NCBI GenBank assembly: GCA_031841125.1
Contig: CM063108.1
Span: forward strand, 71,706,344-71,770,343
Length of the DNA: 64,000 nt
Direction of reading: 5' to 3'
From: Acanthococcus lagerstroemiae
Lineage: Eukaryota; Arthropoda; Insecta; Hemiptera; Eriococcidae
Shown: positions 23,401 to 34,482 of the stretch, piece after piece
How positions within the stretch are numbered: position 1 is the first letter of the stretch
Layout of the letters: each line of letters starts with the position of its first letter
The notes under the pieces: model-generated
Seen by the model: only the letters and a program-made list of their open reading frames with translations
Told to the model about the DNA's origin: nothing
The model's database searches: none
Position numbers and translations under genes: made by a program

Positions 23401-26400
23401 AAATTGAAAAAATTTTGGCTGCCTTCTCAGGTTTTTTCTAATAGAGTTGGGAGAGTAGGGAGTGATGCATAATTTAAATTATTATTTTGTATCGTTTCTG
23501 GATCATTTTCTTTGTCTTTGATGGAAGTACGGAAAGGTAGAGACATCTTGACCTTTGATGTCTCAGATCTCAGATCTGTGGCTATTTTTCTTTCTATAGG
23601 GGGAGTGATAGAGATATTATAGCGTTCATTTATGTGGTAGTAAGAAGTAGAGTCTTGAAAGTTCGCATAGTCCTGTATTAATGTGTAATGAAACATTGGT
23701 ATCGTTGCAGCTGCGGAAAGCAGTAATTATGGTGTCCGTGATACAACTGAGTTGCAAAAGCTAGAAAATTAAGTACCATTTACGCATGATCTATTTTATT
23801 ATTTTACCAAAGAAAAGAAGATGGAAAAAAAAAAGATGGTAACGAGGTATGGTGTCTGCTTTGTGGTTTTCTATCATGTATAACGATTTATTTTATCTAA
23901 TTTTTTTTTCTTGTGAAAATCGGTTATGGTTATGGTGGATAAATTACACCGAGTAAACTACTCGTATTAGAAAAAATTGGAAATCACGGCGTATTCGGTG
24001 AAAGTAATTTTTGCGATTACGTCGTAAAGAATGAAACAGTAACGTATACACGCGCAGTCCCGTTGCTAGTAAATTGGATTTCCAATTTTCACCCAACTCT
24101 TATGCTTTGTTAGCATTTTTTCACCGTACGTTTGGTTGTAAAATTGTCGAAGTGTTGAGTTCATTAAATTTGAAGGATTTCTTCTATGCCAAATGAAAAA
24201 AAAGCTGCTATCTCATATTATATGTATTAACGGTTAGTCGGCCTTCTTTTTTTAGCATTTTTGCGAAGCAGAATAGGAAATTGCGTTGATTTTTCATTTT
24301 TTTATTGTTCCTATTAAGATCCATATTTACAATGATTTCATTTTGTTTACTTATTATTACTTTAGCCGAACTTAGTTTAATCGACGTTTTGTATACATCC
24401 TTACGTCTGAGAAAACGGACTGTCTGTGAGAGTTATTTAAAGTATGTACATTTCTCTTTTCTAAAGTCAAAGAAGTGCAGTATGATATTAGGTGCCCTTG
24501 AAAGATAGTAATCGATTGACCTTCTCGATTTCATCTTAATCTTTCAGTTCCGAAGTTGTGACCAATGTATCGATTCAAGTTTCTTCATCTTCTTTTGAAC
24601 TCGAATGTTTCAGTTTCAAAGCTTATAACGAGCCAAAACCCCTATTATTTACGTTTTACGGTAAATATTGTTATTGCACCTGTTCGTTCACGAGGTGGGC
24701 ATATATTTAGCCAGAGGTGCACTAGAAGAGTGCAACCTCTCAGTCTTCGATGGTTGTTTTCACATGTGCAAACTGGTTGTAAGGTTGAGTTGAAATCACC
24801 TGCCACTCGATTGTCTAGTTTTGATTGTACAAAGACATTATTTCATACATCGAGGCAAAACAGTGGAAGAACAACAGAGAAGCATATGTACATACCCAGT
24901 CGTAATCAGTATTTAACCTTTGAGCGCTGAATGAGTTCCGTATACAGTTCCCTTTTCTTTCGAGGTCTGCGACTAACGTAAATGTGCGGATTTTTTATAC
25001 CTATTCTGTGGTAGTTCTCCTCCCTGTTTCCAGACGAACGTACAAACCTCGTAACTTCAACCTGTTGGTTGATTCTTCTCAGGGGTCGTTATTTCTGTCT
25101 GCTAGAAAGCGAGGATTCGAGTAAGCTGACTGTAGGTAGGTAATTTGGTCAGGTTCTTTGTATAAACATTTCTTTATCCATTATTTTCTTTTTATTTCCA
25201 GTTACTTGGCTAAAGCAATTTAAGTGCATCGCGTTTTATACTGCTTCTATTGAAACTGTAATTCGAAATGATTAATTCTGTCTTCGTCCTAGGACCATCC
25301 CTTTGATTCGTTAGTTGCTTGCCTTCCCGAAAGCGGTTCTGCCTGTTCGATCTAGTTGATACAGGTTTCTTCAGTCGATTCAAAGGAGGTTTTTTTTCAC
25401 GTGTTCAAGGCTGAATACATAGGGTGGCTCGTATACCTTTTTACCTTCTTTTAGGTAGAATATTCTGGTGTGTATTGTTAGTATATTACTTATTTTGTAC
25501 GTGTATATATTTTTTCCTCTTCAGCTGACGGTCTCGGGATACTGGTTTCAAGTCGACCTTTTATCGTTTGCGTTAACGTAGGAAAAATGAAGCGGCCGTT
25601 TCGCTTTCGAATTGAATAATTTGGATCAGGGTCTCCTACAGTGACCCGAGTTGTACACATCCAGTAAACGAGTACTGTGTGACCAATCGGCTGATGAAGT
25701 AGAACAGTAAAAAGAAATATCGTTACCCGATGTCGATAATTTAGGAACTCTATGTCGATTTCTGAGATTATAAGTCTAGTCGCGGTCATTGGCAGTGTTC
25801 GTTCTTCGTTCTTGTTAGTTTTATCACGTAAAAATTATCGCCGATTGCGGTTGGATTGGAAATAGAGAATGCGCTTTGCGCTATGGTGTGTGTCGTGCGT
25901 GAAATGCGAATGTCGGAGACGAAAAACTCTCGTTTACCTGAATGGACATCATTAGACGACCGGATATAGAACACAGAAAAAATAACAGAAAAAGTTCTAA
26001 TCGGTTTGTATTTTTGCGGCACAATATTTCAAAAAGTTAATAACCCGCAAGTTTTTCTTCTAATTTTTGTCGAATCTGTTAGCGCGGTAGACGGTATAAA
26101 TTCTGGTGCATTTGAAATTTTATCGGATGTCGGGAGTTGTTGTTACTGTTGCTGGTATTGGCATTTCCGAAGTCAACCAAATCGCGCCGCAATCGCTCCA
26201 AAAAGGAGTCTGTCGTCTGCAGTTTTGGTGATAAGAAAAGCGGAATTCTGTGTGCCGATAAAATCTCATTAGAACGATAAATGACGAAAAATATTTTGTT
26301 ATCGGTAAAACTGCTGATTATTTCAAGTTTCCGATGACATCGTCAGAGGCGACACTTGTCTTGAAAATACTGATACCAACATTACGAGACATACCCTTGG

Positions 26401-26631
26401 GCTGTCAGCGCAGTTGTTTGTGACTAAATATTTCTACTTTCGCCTTGTGACATGTTTAGTAACGAAAGAAGCAACCAAATTTTCAATATTTTGTTTGGGT
26501 AATTTGCAACCAGTTTGAGAAAAAAAGCATACCCCGATTTCGAACAATTTGATGGATTTTGGGGAGCTCTATTTTCAAACTTGTCAACATAATGGTTTTT
26601 TGGTGTGAGATTCCTATCCTTTCCTTGCGGT
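17456..26631. other. Unassigned sequence
   Basis: About 9 kb without a gene I can support. Items seen: a transposon-like terminus at 19111, irregular GACT-rich words at 22.14-22.42 and 23.22-23.34 kb, a G-run at 19878-19887 and poly-T stretches. The 141-codon minus-strand frame at 22452-22877 and the 121-codon frame at 24565-24930 show no known motif. Confidence 0.4.
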
Positions 26632-27140
26632 TAGTGTTGGCCAGTTACACCAATAATTCTACTTTGCTGGTAAATTACAGGTAAAATTTCGGAGTCTGTA
26701 ATTTTAGTTTTGCATCCTACACGAAAACATATTACCAAGTTTCAGGGAACTCTAATCATGAAAAGTGCAGTAAAATCGAGTTATTTAATAGTAAAGCATT
26801 AAACATTTGAATGAGAGTAACGTCATTTCGCATTTCGAATAACAATCATGCATGCACGAGGGAATCAGCGAGGATTGAAACTTCATTGCTGCGAAAACGT
26901 TTTTAATTCATCTCATCCGACCAATTGCCTTTATAAAAGAATTTTCAATAGTGGTATTTTAAAATAATAACATTCGTTAAATACTAATCAAAGATCCAAA
27001 AATCATAAGTCACTGTCATAGGAAACAAAATTTTCCATTTCATCGGTATTTTACGCTTACTTTATCGACACGCGAGTAAAATGCGGTAATTTACAGTAAA
27101 ATACCTGTAAAAATGGTGAATTACCACTTTGACAATACTG
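26632..27140. mobile_element. hAT-like non-autonomous element, 509 bp
   Basis: The left end reads TAGTGTTGGCCAGTTACACC; the right end in reverse complement reads CAGTATTGTCAAAGTGGTA. Similarity continues into the subterminal region (TACAGGTAAAA on the left, TACAGGTATTTTACTG on the right reversed). Flanking 8-mers CTTGCGGT (26624-26631) and TTTACGGT (27141-27148) agree at 6 of 8 positions, both differences being transitions, as expected for an aged 8 bp TSD. No transposase coding inside. Confidence 0.5.
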
Positions 27141-27489
27141 TTTACGGTACTGCGAATGAAAGATTGAAAATTTGAAATCAGAATAAACTAGGCTGTGCTG
27201 AAATACACTTACTTCATTGCTGTTCGGAACATTCAAATTTTGGTTCCGAACGGTGTATGGAAGAGACCCATTGAATAAATCGAGACGTCAATTAGTGACA
27301 CGTTATTTTGCCAGGTAATCTCGGAAACATTTACCAGTTCGCAAAACCATAACTTCAGTTCGGCCTCGAAATTTTTCTGAAATTATCTCCCTTATCCGTA
27401 TTCCCGTCTCCTAGAAACCAAGTCTTCAAAATTTGTATTGGAACTCTCGTTGAACTATAGTTTGAAACTGGTACACAAAACTAATGGTT

Positions 27490-28815
27490 GTATCAGTCTT
27501 TGTTTGTCTAAGCTTTGAGTAATATGTGTGCCGATGTTGGAATTCCTCCTCTCTCTTACTGCCGAATGCAACTCACACCCAAACTTCTCGTTACTACAGC
27601 GCACAATCCTAGTTTTCCTGCCTATGAGTATTTCCTTAACTTTTTAAACTACACCACTGTTCCTAAATCCTCACTGCACCTACCTTCACACTTTGAGGGG
27701 ACACTGTCCCATACATTTTCCTACAATTTACTACCAACAATCCATACATCACCTCCCCACCCTGGTTGTTGAATCTTCCTTCATGCAATTTCGAACTTAC
27801 AGAATTCCCAAAAAATCTACACCCCGCCCCCAAGTTTATCGGATACATTTGCCAGAAATTCTGGACCGCTTTCCTGACGGTATCTTATGCTTCACTGATG
27901 GTTCAAAATACAACCGACGGCGACGCACCGCTTACGCCTACTCCATAGATATTGAACTACACTCCTTCCGACTTGAAAATACAGCTTCCATCGACACAGC
28001 CTCCCATGGTATCCTACAGTGCCTAATCACAGTCTCCTCGCTCGAAGACCCACCCACCCCCACCCACTACCTGGTCCTCTCGGATTCAGGTATCTCCTTA
28101 AGGTCTATTTCTGATCGCTTTTCAAAACACGCTCTCGTCCAGCGCATCCGCCTCATTCTCCATCTCATTTCCTTCACCGCCAAGAGCATTTCACTCATCT
28201 GGATCCCAAGCCATATTGGTATTCCAGAACATGAGGCAGTTGATCAAGCAGCACAGCAAACTACACAGCTCCCATATATCACTCGTCACCTCCTTATGTC
28301 AATAGATATCACTTCGGCCATTCGCCAGACCATTTTGCGTTAGTGGTTCAAAGAGTGGCGGCATCAAGCCTCTCGGCACAACAAGCTCGCACAAATCGAG
28401 CTTACATCTGTCCCCTGGTCAGCATCCTAACGTTCCTCCCGCCGCGAGGAAGTTATCATCACCCGCCTAAGGATTGGACATACACACCTCACACATACCT
28501 ATCTTCTCACTAATCTTTATCTCCTCAACTGCCCACACTGTGAGGATGAAGGCCCTCTTACCATGGATCACCTCTTCTCGTGCCCCTCTCTCACCTGCCT
28601 TCGTAGCTCTCACCGTGTCCTCCCTAGTCGAATTTTGGCCCTCTCCAACTCCCACAAGCACATAAACAACACCCTCACCTGGATACTTCTGCGACGTATA
28701 GATAACAACCTTTTCCGAGCCCATAGCCCGAGTGTGTAGCTTCGTGGCTCGATAATAATTATAATATTAATAAATAAATAAATAAATGAATAAATGAATA
28801 AATGAATAAATAAAA
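27490..28815 (+). mobile_element. 5'-truncated LINE with RNase H domain (I/LOA-like), tail included
   Basis: Spans the decayed C-terminal part of a non-LTR retrotransposon ORF2, a very short 3' UTR and a simple A-rich tail made of AAT, AAAT and GAAT units (28751-28815). The element lies on the plus strand and is truncated at its 5' end: sequence before ~27490 shows no LINE homology. RNase H in a non-LTR element points to the I, LOA or related clades. No TSD was found. The coding relic is described separately. Confidence 0.85.
27515..28739 (+). pseudogene. LINE ORF2 C-terminus: thumb, RNase H, CCHC knuckle (pseudogene)
   Basis: Reads from the post-RT region (GIPPLSYCRMQLTPKLL) through a +1 frameshift near 27.73-27.77 kb into an RNase H domain. 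RNase H landmarks: FTDGSK, with Asp encoded at 27897; ASIDTASHGILQCL, where the catalytic Glu of the usual ..TAE.. motif is replaced by Ser; LVLSDS; and WIPSHIGIPEHEAVDQAA, the last catalytic Asp region. In-frame stops follow at 28341 and 28428. The frame then resumes with LRIGHTHLTHTYLL and the C-terminal zinc knuckle CPHCEDEGPLTMDHLFSC, and ends at TAG 28737-28739. RNase H would degrade the RNA strand during retrotransposition. Frameshift, two stops and the lost Glu make it dead. Identification as LINE is firm; the clade is an inference. Confidence 0.88.
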
Positions 28816-31000
28816 AAAGAACGGACAACAATTTTACCCCACAACTAGTCCATATTCCAGTTACGAAGTCTGGAGTACACGATTGGCGCTCCTCTGATGT
28901 TTTTTCAAATAATCGTACAACTTCGTTTTTCTAGGACACCTCATTTACAATCAACTATAATGACTATTTTCTCATTACAAACATGACAGGGTTGTTAGCA
29001 TGTGAAAAAACATACAAAAGCATTTCGAACGACAGAAAAAGAACTTGTTCCCACGCTTATCACCAGAAAAAACTTAGGGAAGCACTTTATTACTTTAGGC
29101 CATATGTGGAACGCGCTTTTCATTCATGCCGAGAAAAAAAGGGGAATTGAACTTCGTGAAGCGGGTTGACATTTCTTATTGAACAATACTGCACCGAAAG
29201 AGTCTTATCTGTTTTCAAATTTAGTTCCCAGCAAAGTAGACAACGAGTTGTCGATGAGAAAAGTCGGTTAATTTTTACATAAGTAGATAATATGTAATGT
29301 GATTCATGGAAAGTTCACTGCCTGCAAAATAAAAAACTTGCATAGTTATATTGTTTGGCAAAAAAAAAAAAAAATTATAGATTCCAGAGCCAACACATAC
29401 CGATACTGCGAGTACGGCTGCTCATAGAGTCCCTGAGACCCTTCCAAAACCCATTTAAGGCTCGATAGAATTCTTGAGAACTCGCCTGAGACTTTCAGAC
29501 TGGTCATGCAAACAGTCGATTAAAATATGTCTCGCTGATTTTGAACATCGCATTAGAATTTTGGTTGGACCTCAAATTGTTCTCCAAAATTCGAACTGCA
29601 TCTAAACAAAGAAAAGTGATTTTATAATAAAATGCATCAGCAAGACTACTTGCTGGACCCACTGCTGGCACCATCGGGGATCCCACTGCAAAAATCTCCG
29701 CTTTTAGCTCATTTTGTGGCAGAATAGAGAATGCGATCATTTCTGACGTATTCATCTCGATTTAAGCGTTCAAATGATTCGCGTAGTAACCCATTTTCCT
29801 ATTTCAAATTTAAGAGTTGGCGAGGAATTCCAGGAACCTTCTGTCAAATTTAGGAGAAGAGGGATCATTTTTAATTTCGAGAGAACTAGTCATTATTAAA
29901 GAGTCCTCTAACGCTAGTGTGTTTATTCGTTCAGAAAATAGTCGTGTTAGTACCAAATCAATCAGATGAAATTATTTCGAATCTCCCAGATAACGTCGAG
30001 AAGCCATTGACTACATGCTTTATGGAGTAAATACTCGTACGTAGTCAATGGTCAAAGCTGTGCTGGTTGCGTTCGGATTTCGAAGTGACCCCATCGGTAT
30101 GATGACCCTTGCCCTTCAAGTTTGTTGTCGACTTTTTAGAATTCGTTAAAGGCGTTTCAGTACACTTCCAGTTCCCTGAGACTTGTTGAAGATTTTTTTA
30201 TACTCTTCTGAACTAGTTTAAGAATTGTTCTCATTCTTCAGAACCCGTTAATACTCATTAAATATTTTCAGATTACATTGAGGTTCTTTTAGACTTGACT
30301 ATATTTGTTTCCGACGCTGTAATACTCTTCCAGCCTTAAATAAGACGCTTCAGACGTTTTCATGCTTGTTTAGGATTTTTTTTAGATCAGTGCCTGGCCA
30401 AGGTTAAATGTGTTTTAGGATTAATCATTATGAAGTCTTCCCCCCCCCCCCAAAGTAAATCTTTTGTACTACCTTATTGATTAGATTTCCAAATCGTTCC
30501 AAGACTTTTTAGATTTCACAAAAAAAAATCTCAACTGCGAAGGAGTATGGGAGTGCGTTAAGGCTTTCTGTGGGTCGTGTCTCTCGTACGGCGCATCCGA
30601 TGGGGAAATCTGCAAGAACTATTTATGAAAGTTCTACCAATTGCTACGAATTATGTCGATTTCGTTTCTCGTTTATGCCGAAGAAGAGGTGAAATTTACA
30701 GGGGGTTGACATTTCACTTGCAATAATCGTATCAAAGTGTATCTAAAGGTTGGATGGTTTACGTCCGTTTTTTGCCATTAATGTTTTGTTTATTGTTCAT
30801 ACTTATGTTGTTGTAGTCTGAGGTAGATTTATGGAGAGGTGAGTGATTTAGGGGAGGGGGACTGAATATTTATATTGAGGCCTGCCATCTTATTGATATA
30901 TGTATTGTTTAATTACACTACTGAACAACTATTTTGCACAATGCATTTTAACAGGTGATTCTGAGGCACTTTTTAACGCTGAACACGATACTGGGACCCA
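28816..31000. repeat. Old dispersed repeat blocks
   Basis: Two partial copies share a TTATGCCGA / CATGCCGAG word, an A/G-rich stretch and then GGGTTGACATTTC: one at ~29127-29200, the other at ~30674-30740. A related GAGTTGACATTTTACG occurs at 21787. Between them, words such as CTGAGACTTGTTGAAG, GAACCCGTTAATACTC and GAGACCCTTCCAAAACCC recur irregularly (29425-29500, 30130-30370). Other simple features are an A14 tract at 29361-29374 and a C11 tract near 30441. No gene recognised; the minus-strand frame at 29504-29755 has no known domain. Confidence 0.35.
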
Positions 31001-31283
31001 TTTTTCTCTATCACGTCACAGTTCGGAGTTCTGAACGACTGAAATTCGTTTCCATTTTGTTTTTGCATTGGAATAAGCGGTCCCACTGACTGATATTATC
31101 AGTGTTATCAGACCACAATAACAGAAAACAAACAGACGGAATACACACCACTATACACGACCGCAACACACAACAACACGAATCAGTATGACCACATTCA
31201 GTTCCTAAACCTCTTTTTGAACACATTTAGTTGAATTTTTTATAGTTTTTGATCAGAAAAACTAGACGTGATAGAGAAAAACG
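31001..31283. mobile_element. Possible ~280 bp MITE bounded by inverted repeats
   Basis: TTTTTCTCTATCACGTCACA at the left and, reversed, TTTTTCTCTATCACGTCTAG at the right form ~20 bp inverted repeats. The interior has no coding. A target duplication was not seen, so the boundaries and class are uncertain. Confidence 0.4.
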
Positions 31284-31765
31284 GCCGACGGCACTGCATT
31301 CAGCTTTGAAAAGTACTCAAGAATAACCTCCTTGAATGCGTTGTGCAAACAAAAAGTTTCATTTTGTTCAGTAGTGTTATCAGTATACTTATTATTTTAA
31401 ATATCGATTATATATTTTAAAAAAATTAGCAAGTTGCTCTATATCAAGGTAAGCCCGTTGGCTTACGACAGTTACTTCTTAGGGGACTAAGCTCTTCTTG
31501 GATTTTCAAGAATTTTTGACGTATTGATTTGTGTACAAAACCGACCAACTATATCAATTGAGGAGCGATTTTCCAAAACGAACTCTGTCCACTTTCCCAT
31601 TTTTTACAGGAGGCGATAAAAACTTGATACGCGGGGTTATGTGATTTAAAAATCTTGGGTGATGGACTGGTTGCCTAGTAGAACACTTACTAGAACACCT
31701 CTCGTTCAAACATTTCGTTTTTGTTGCGCCATGTATTCGTGAATGCGTCACTAAGTTGAGTACCT

Positions 31766-31859
31766 GGACGGAGGTCGTTTTGGAATGATTTTTTATGCCG
31801 AATTCGGTAGCAGAATGTTAAGTAAATGTTTAAAAATCATTCCAAAACGGCCTGTATCC
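31766..31859. repeat. Short palindromic element, ~94 bp
   Basis: GGTCGTTTTGGAATGATTTT (left) pairs with TAAAAATCATTCCAAAACGG (right); the arms extend imperfectly to ~29 bp around a ~35 bp loop. A third related arm, GGCCGTTTTGGAAC, lies at 32341-32354 inside the start of the Lys/Pro-rich frame. Probably a tiny MITE or hairpin repeat. Confidence 0.45.
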
Positions 31860-32053
31860 TTCTGAAAAGAGCCTCGAACATAATGGAATGCTGTAAAATT
31901 GATTATTCAGCAAAATCGAAGTAAAAATCCACTAAATTGACGTTTTATTAATTATCAAAAAATTTATTCATCCGTAAAATTTGAATTTTATGTTTAAAGA
32001 AGTATCAAAGTACAGGCAAAAATACATAGAAGAAATTACTCGCAACGTTTCTT

Positions 32054-32398
32054 CTAGGTGGCTGTAGGCTTTTCAACATTTTGTCTTTTAACGGATGCCT
32101 TCTTTGCTGCTGGTGTTTCAGTAAGTTCAGGTTCTACAGCAACTTCTGGTTTTGCAACAGCTTTTCGTTGTAACGTTGGTTTTTCCGAAGGGTTTTGTGC
32201 AGTACATTTTTTAGGAGAATCCTTGGGTTTAACGAGTTTGGTTTTCCTAGATGATGATGGTTTTAAATCGATAGCGTGTGTCAGATCGTCTTTCTTCGTA
32301 GATGGTTTATTCAATTCAGTATAAGTTTTTTCTGGATTAAGGCCGTTTTGGAACAACTTCTTTTTGAATGTGAAATTGTTTTGGCTTTCTATAGAGGT
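32054..32398 (-). CDS. Possible 3' exon or gene fragment, Lys/Pro-rich basic tail
   Basis: Open on the minus strand from after a TAA (32399-32401) to TAG at 32054-32056, about 114 codons, with no required ATG. Composition is strongly biased to Lys, Pro, Thr, Ala and Ser, with phrases such as KTKLVKPKDSPKK and ETPAAKKASVKR, resembling the disordered C-terminal tails of linker histones or other chromatin proteins. A splice-acceptor-like CCTCTATAG lies near the open end. Two AATAAA signals follow the stop on the same strand at 31963-31968 and 31944-31949, supporting a transcript end. No globular H1 domain is readable upstream. It lies between inverted repeats, so a captured or pseudogenic fragment is possible. 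Function not assigned. Confidence 0.3.
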   Translation of the reverse strand, partial: TSIESQNNFTFKKKLFQNGLNPEKTYTELNKPSTKKDDLTHAIDLKPSSSRKTKLVKPKDSPKKCTAQNPSEKPTLQRKAVAKPEVAVEPELTETPAAKKASVKRQNVEKPTAT

Positions 32399-32453
32399 TT
32401 AAACGCTGCAAGTAAGTAGTTTGATGATGTAGGTATGTGCCTGACAGTATCCT

Positions 32454-32468
32454 CCACCAGATGGCGCC
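32454..32468 (+). promoter_or_regulatory. CTCF-like core motif
   Basis: CCACCAGATGGCGCC matches the conserved core of CTCF sites (CCANNAGNNGGC). A single match of this length can occur by chance, and it lies near the right arm of an inverted repeat. Binding is unproven. Confidence 0.25.
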
Positions 32469-32527
32469 AAAAAACGAGATTCGAAAAAAATGGACGGAGT
32501 CCGTTTCGGAAAATCGCTCCTCAATTT

Positions 32528-34080
32528 CAGTTCTCCGATAATTACGCGTTTATTGGAACTGCAATGGTCTATTCGGTCGCACGCCCACAGAGTAGGGGAG
32601 CGGTTATGGGAGCTATAATAAATGAGGTGCTGTTTCTTTTTCTGGTTTCGTGAAATAACCGATTCGGCATCATTTTAATAAGTTCTCATTTTATGGCTTT
32701 TCAACGAAAAACCAATTATGCGCCTGCGTACTGACACGCACTACTCAGTTCGTGTTTTTCGTGAGAAAAGAGAAAGGCGTGATTCGGGAAATATATTATG
32801 ATAGACGCTACCCCATGCATGCCATGAGGAGTAAAACTATTGAAAAACTGATTACCTTAAGATTAGTACTTCAGTTGCTAATGGCTTTCAGTCGCTTCTC
32901 GCTCATAACTTATGATGTATATCGAACTGGTAAGCTTTTCACATTGAATAATGGTGTTACGCCCGCAGTAAAAGGTATCGTGATAGCATTGCGCACAGTA
33001 TGCGAAATTCAACAGAGAGCCTATGCGACTGAATTGGATAAAGGTTTTGAGAAATGTAGACCAATCGCCGATGTACAGGTGTATCATTCTAAAGACTGCA
33101 GTCGTCGGTTTCTCGCTTATGTTCTGTCGCGACATTACCTTTCTTGATGGACATGGTTCCGCCAATTCCATCAGTGCTGGTCACCAGTTCTACCAGTCCT
33201 GGACTGAATTTATTTTTTGGGGGATCCTAGCAGTGGTCGTGGATGGGCCTATACTAGTGGTCCTAGCGGACAGGCGACTCATGTCCACCCGTGGTTGGAA
33301 CTTGGGAACACTCGGTGACTTGGTTATCGAATTTTGCGTGCGTTTACGCTAGAAAGTCAGCGAAGCATTGCTGATGAGTTTTTTCCCCCTTCTCTTGTTT
33401 GCTTCTACATTCAGCTGTAATGCGACTGGGAGAGCGGGAGGGAGGAACTTTTTTATTATTTGCGGTACCGTTACCATTTAATTGAAAAGCCAACTTTGAG
33501 CGAGCATCCTGGTACTAATAGTGAATCGGAATATTTTCCAACGAAGAAAACCGTGCCCATACTCGTCGCACCACGTGGTGCATGCAAACGAGACAATCAT
33601 TAATATTCGCTGCGACGGCAATTCAGTTTTATAAATTCTAATCGCATACCGGACGCGATTGTTTTCAATTTTTTATTTATTTATTTATCAACGGCTACCG
33701 ATAGACATGCGGCATGTGTACAGCTGCGCGCAATATCAAGTATGCGATGTGAGATATTGGACGTGGAATAAAAACAATCTATTGAGATGTTGGAATAAAG
33801 GTCAAGTTAAGATAAAAAAAAAAAAAATTGTTTCGAGCCTAGTGTGGCTGCCGAACAGCGCCTACATACGATTATATTAGCGACAAACGCAACACACGAC
33901 GTGCTACAAAATTCTCCCTTTTGTTTGCTCACTTATTTACCCACGCACAATTACTTAATTATCTTTTTGTATCTATCTGAACGACCGACCAGATCAGATA
34001 ATCAACCCGCTCGCCTCACCCGATTATCCTTTATAAACTAGCAACACACGAAGACAGGTATCTTTCGGGGCAGGTGAGTG
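32528..34080. other. Unassigned sequence
   Basis: Overlapping open frames on both strands at 32752-33171 and 33023-33352 show no recognised domain. A short TTTA run occurs near 33674 and an A13 tract near 33817. No supported gene. Confidence 0.35.
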
Positions 34081-34093
34081 CGTGTCTCTCTCG

Positions 34094-34108
34094 GTGTGTG
34101 TGTGTGTG

Positions 34109-34151
<43 letters not shown>

Positions 34152-34157
34152 AGATAG
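34094..34157. repeat. (GT)n(GA)n compound microsatellite
   Basis: A GT run (34094-34110) passes directly into an uninterrupted GA run to about 34145 and then an impure purine tail. Confidence 0.9.
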
Positions 34158-34200
34158 AGCGTATGAAAATGGAAACAGGTTCTAATTTACAGAAACGTGA

Positions 34201-34482
34201 TTACAAAAAGAAACGACGTTGTGGTTGATCCCCATTCAAAATTAATACCCCACAAGTACGAAGGGTTCTCAAACCGGAAAGTCCGTCTGGTCGAGATAAT
34301 ACTATTTTGTCTGGTCGGGGTGATTCGACCGGAGTAGGTTGCCGAAATGCATATACTGGGCATGCCTTTCCTCCATGGTACGATGAACCTCCGACATACA
34401 TCTTATCGGATGACTTTTCGCCGTCAGCTGTAATAACAGCGTCTACTAACTGAATACTTGGTAACGTCGATCGAAGCTCTCT
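34201..34482 (-). CDS. Possible coding segment of unknown function
   Basis: Open on the minus strand for ~93 codons from just after a TAG to TAA at 34201-34203. Candidate acceptor sites sit inside the open stretch (AAGTATTCAG, GTTATTACAG). The peptide includes MYVGGSSYHGGKACPVYAFR and a partly repetitive PRPDKIVLSRPDGLSGL; no family recognised. It looks more protein-like than neighbouring frames but has no poly(A) signal nearby and no conserved motif. May be chance. Confidence 0.18.
   Translation of the reverse strand, partial: RELRSTLPSIQLVDAVITADGEKSSDKMYVGGSSYHGGKACPVYAFRQPTPVESPRPDKIVLSRPDGLSGLRTLRTCGVLILNGDQPQRRFFL

Larger units (their letters stand above)
31556..32527. repeat. Inverted repeats (37 bp arms) enclosing ~900 bp
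   Basis: The left arm at 31556-31592 and the right arm at 32491-32527 are inverted copies matching at about 33 of 37 positions; the shared core is AATTGAGGAGCGATTTTCC. Weaker similarity continues inward. They enclose the Lys/Pro-rich minus-strand open frame at 32054-32398 and a smaller palindrome at 31766-31859. This could be a transposon with terminal inverted repeats or two inverted copies of one dispersed repeat. No TSD is apparent. Confidence 0.45.

Noticed and set aside
24565..24930. 121-codon plus-strand open frame
   Set aside because: Composition and content look random; no motif.
32752..33147. 131-codon plus-strand open frame
   Set aside because: No known domain; overlapping frames on the other strand are equally long, so coding potential is not distinguishable.
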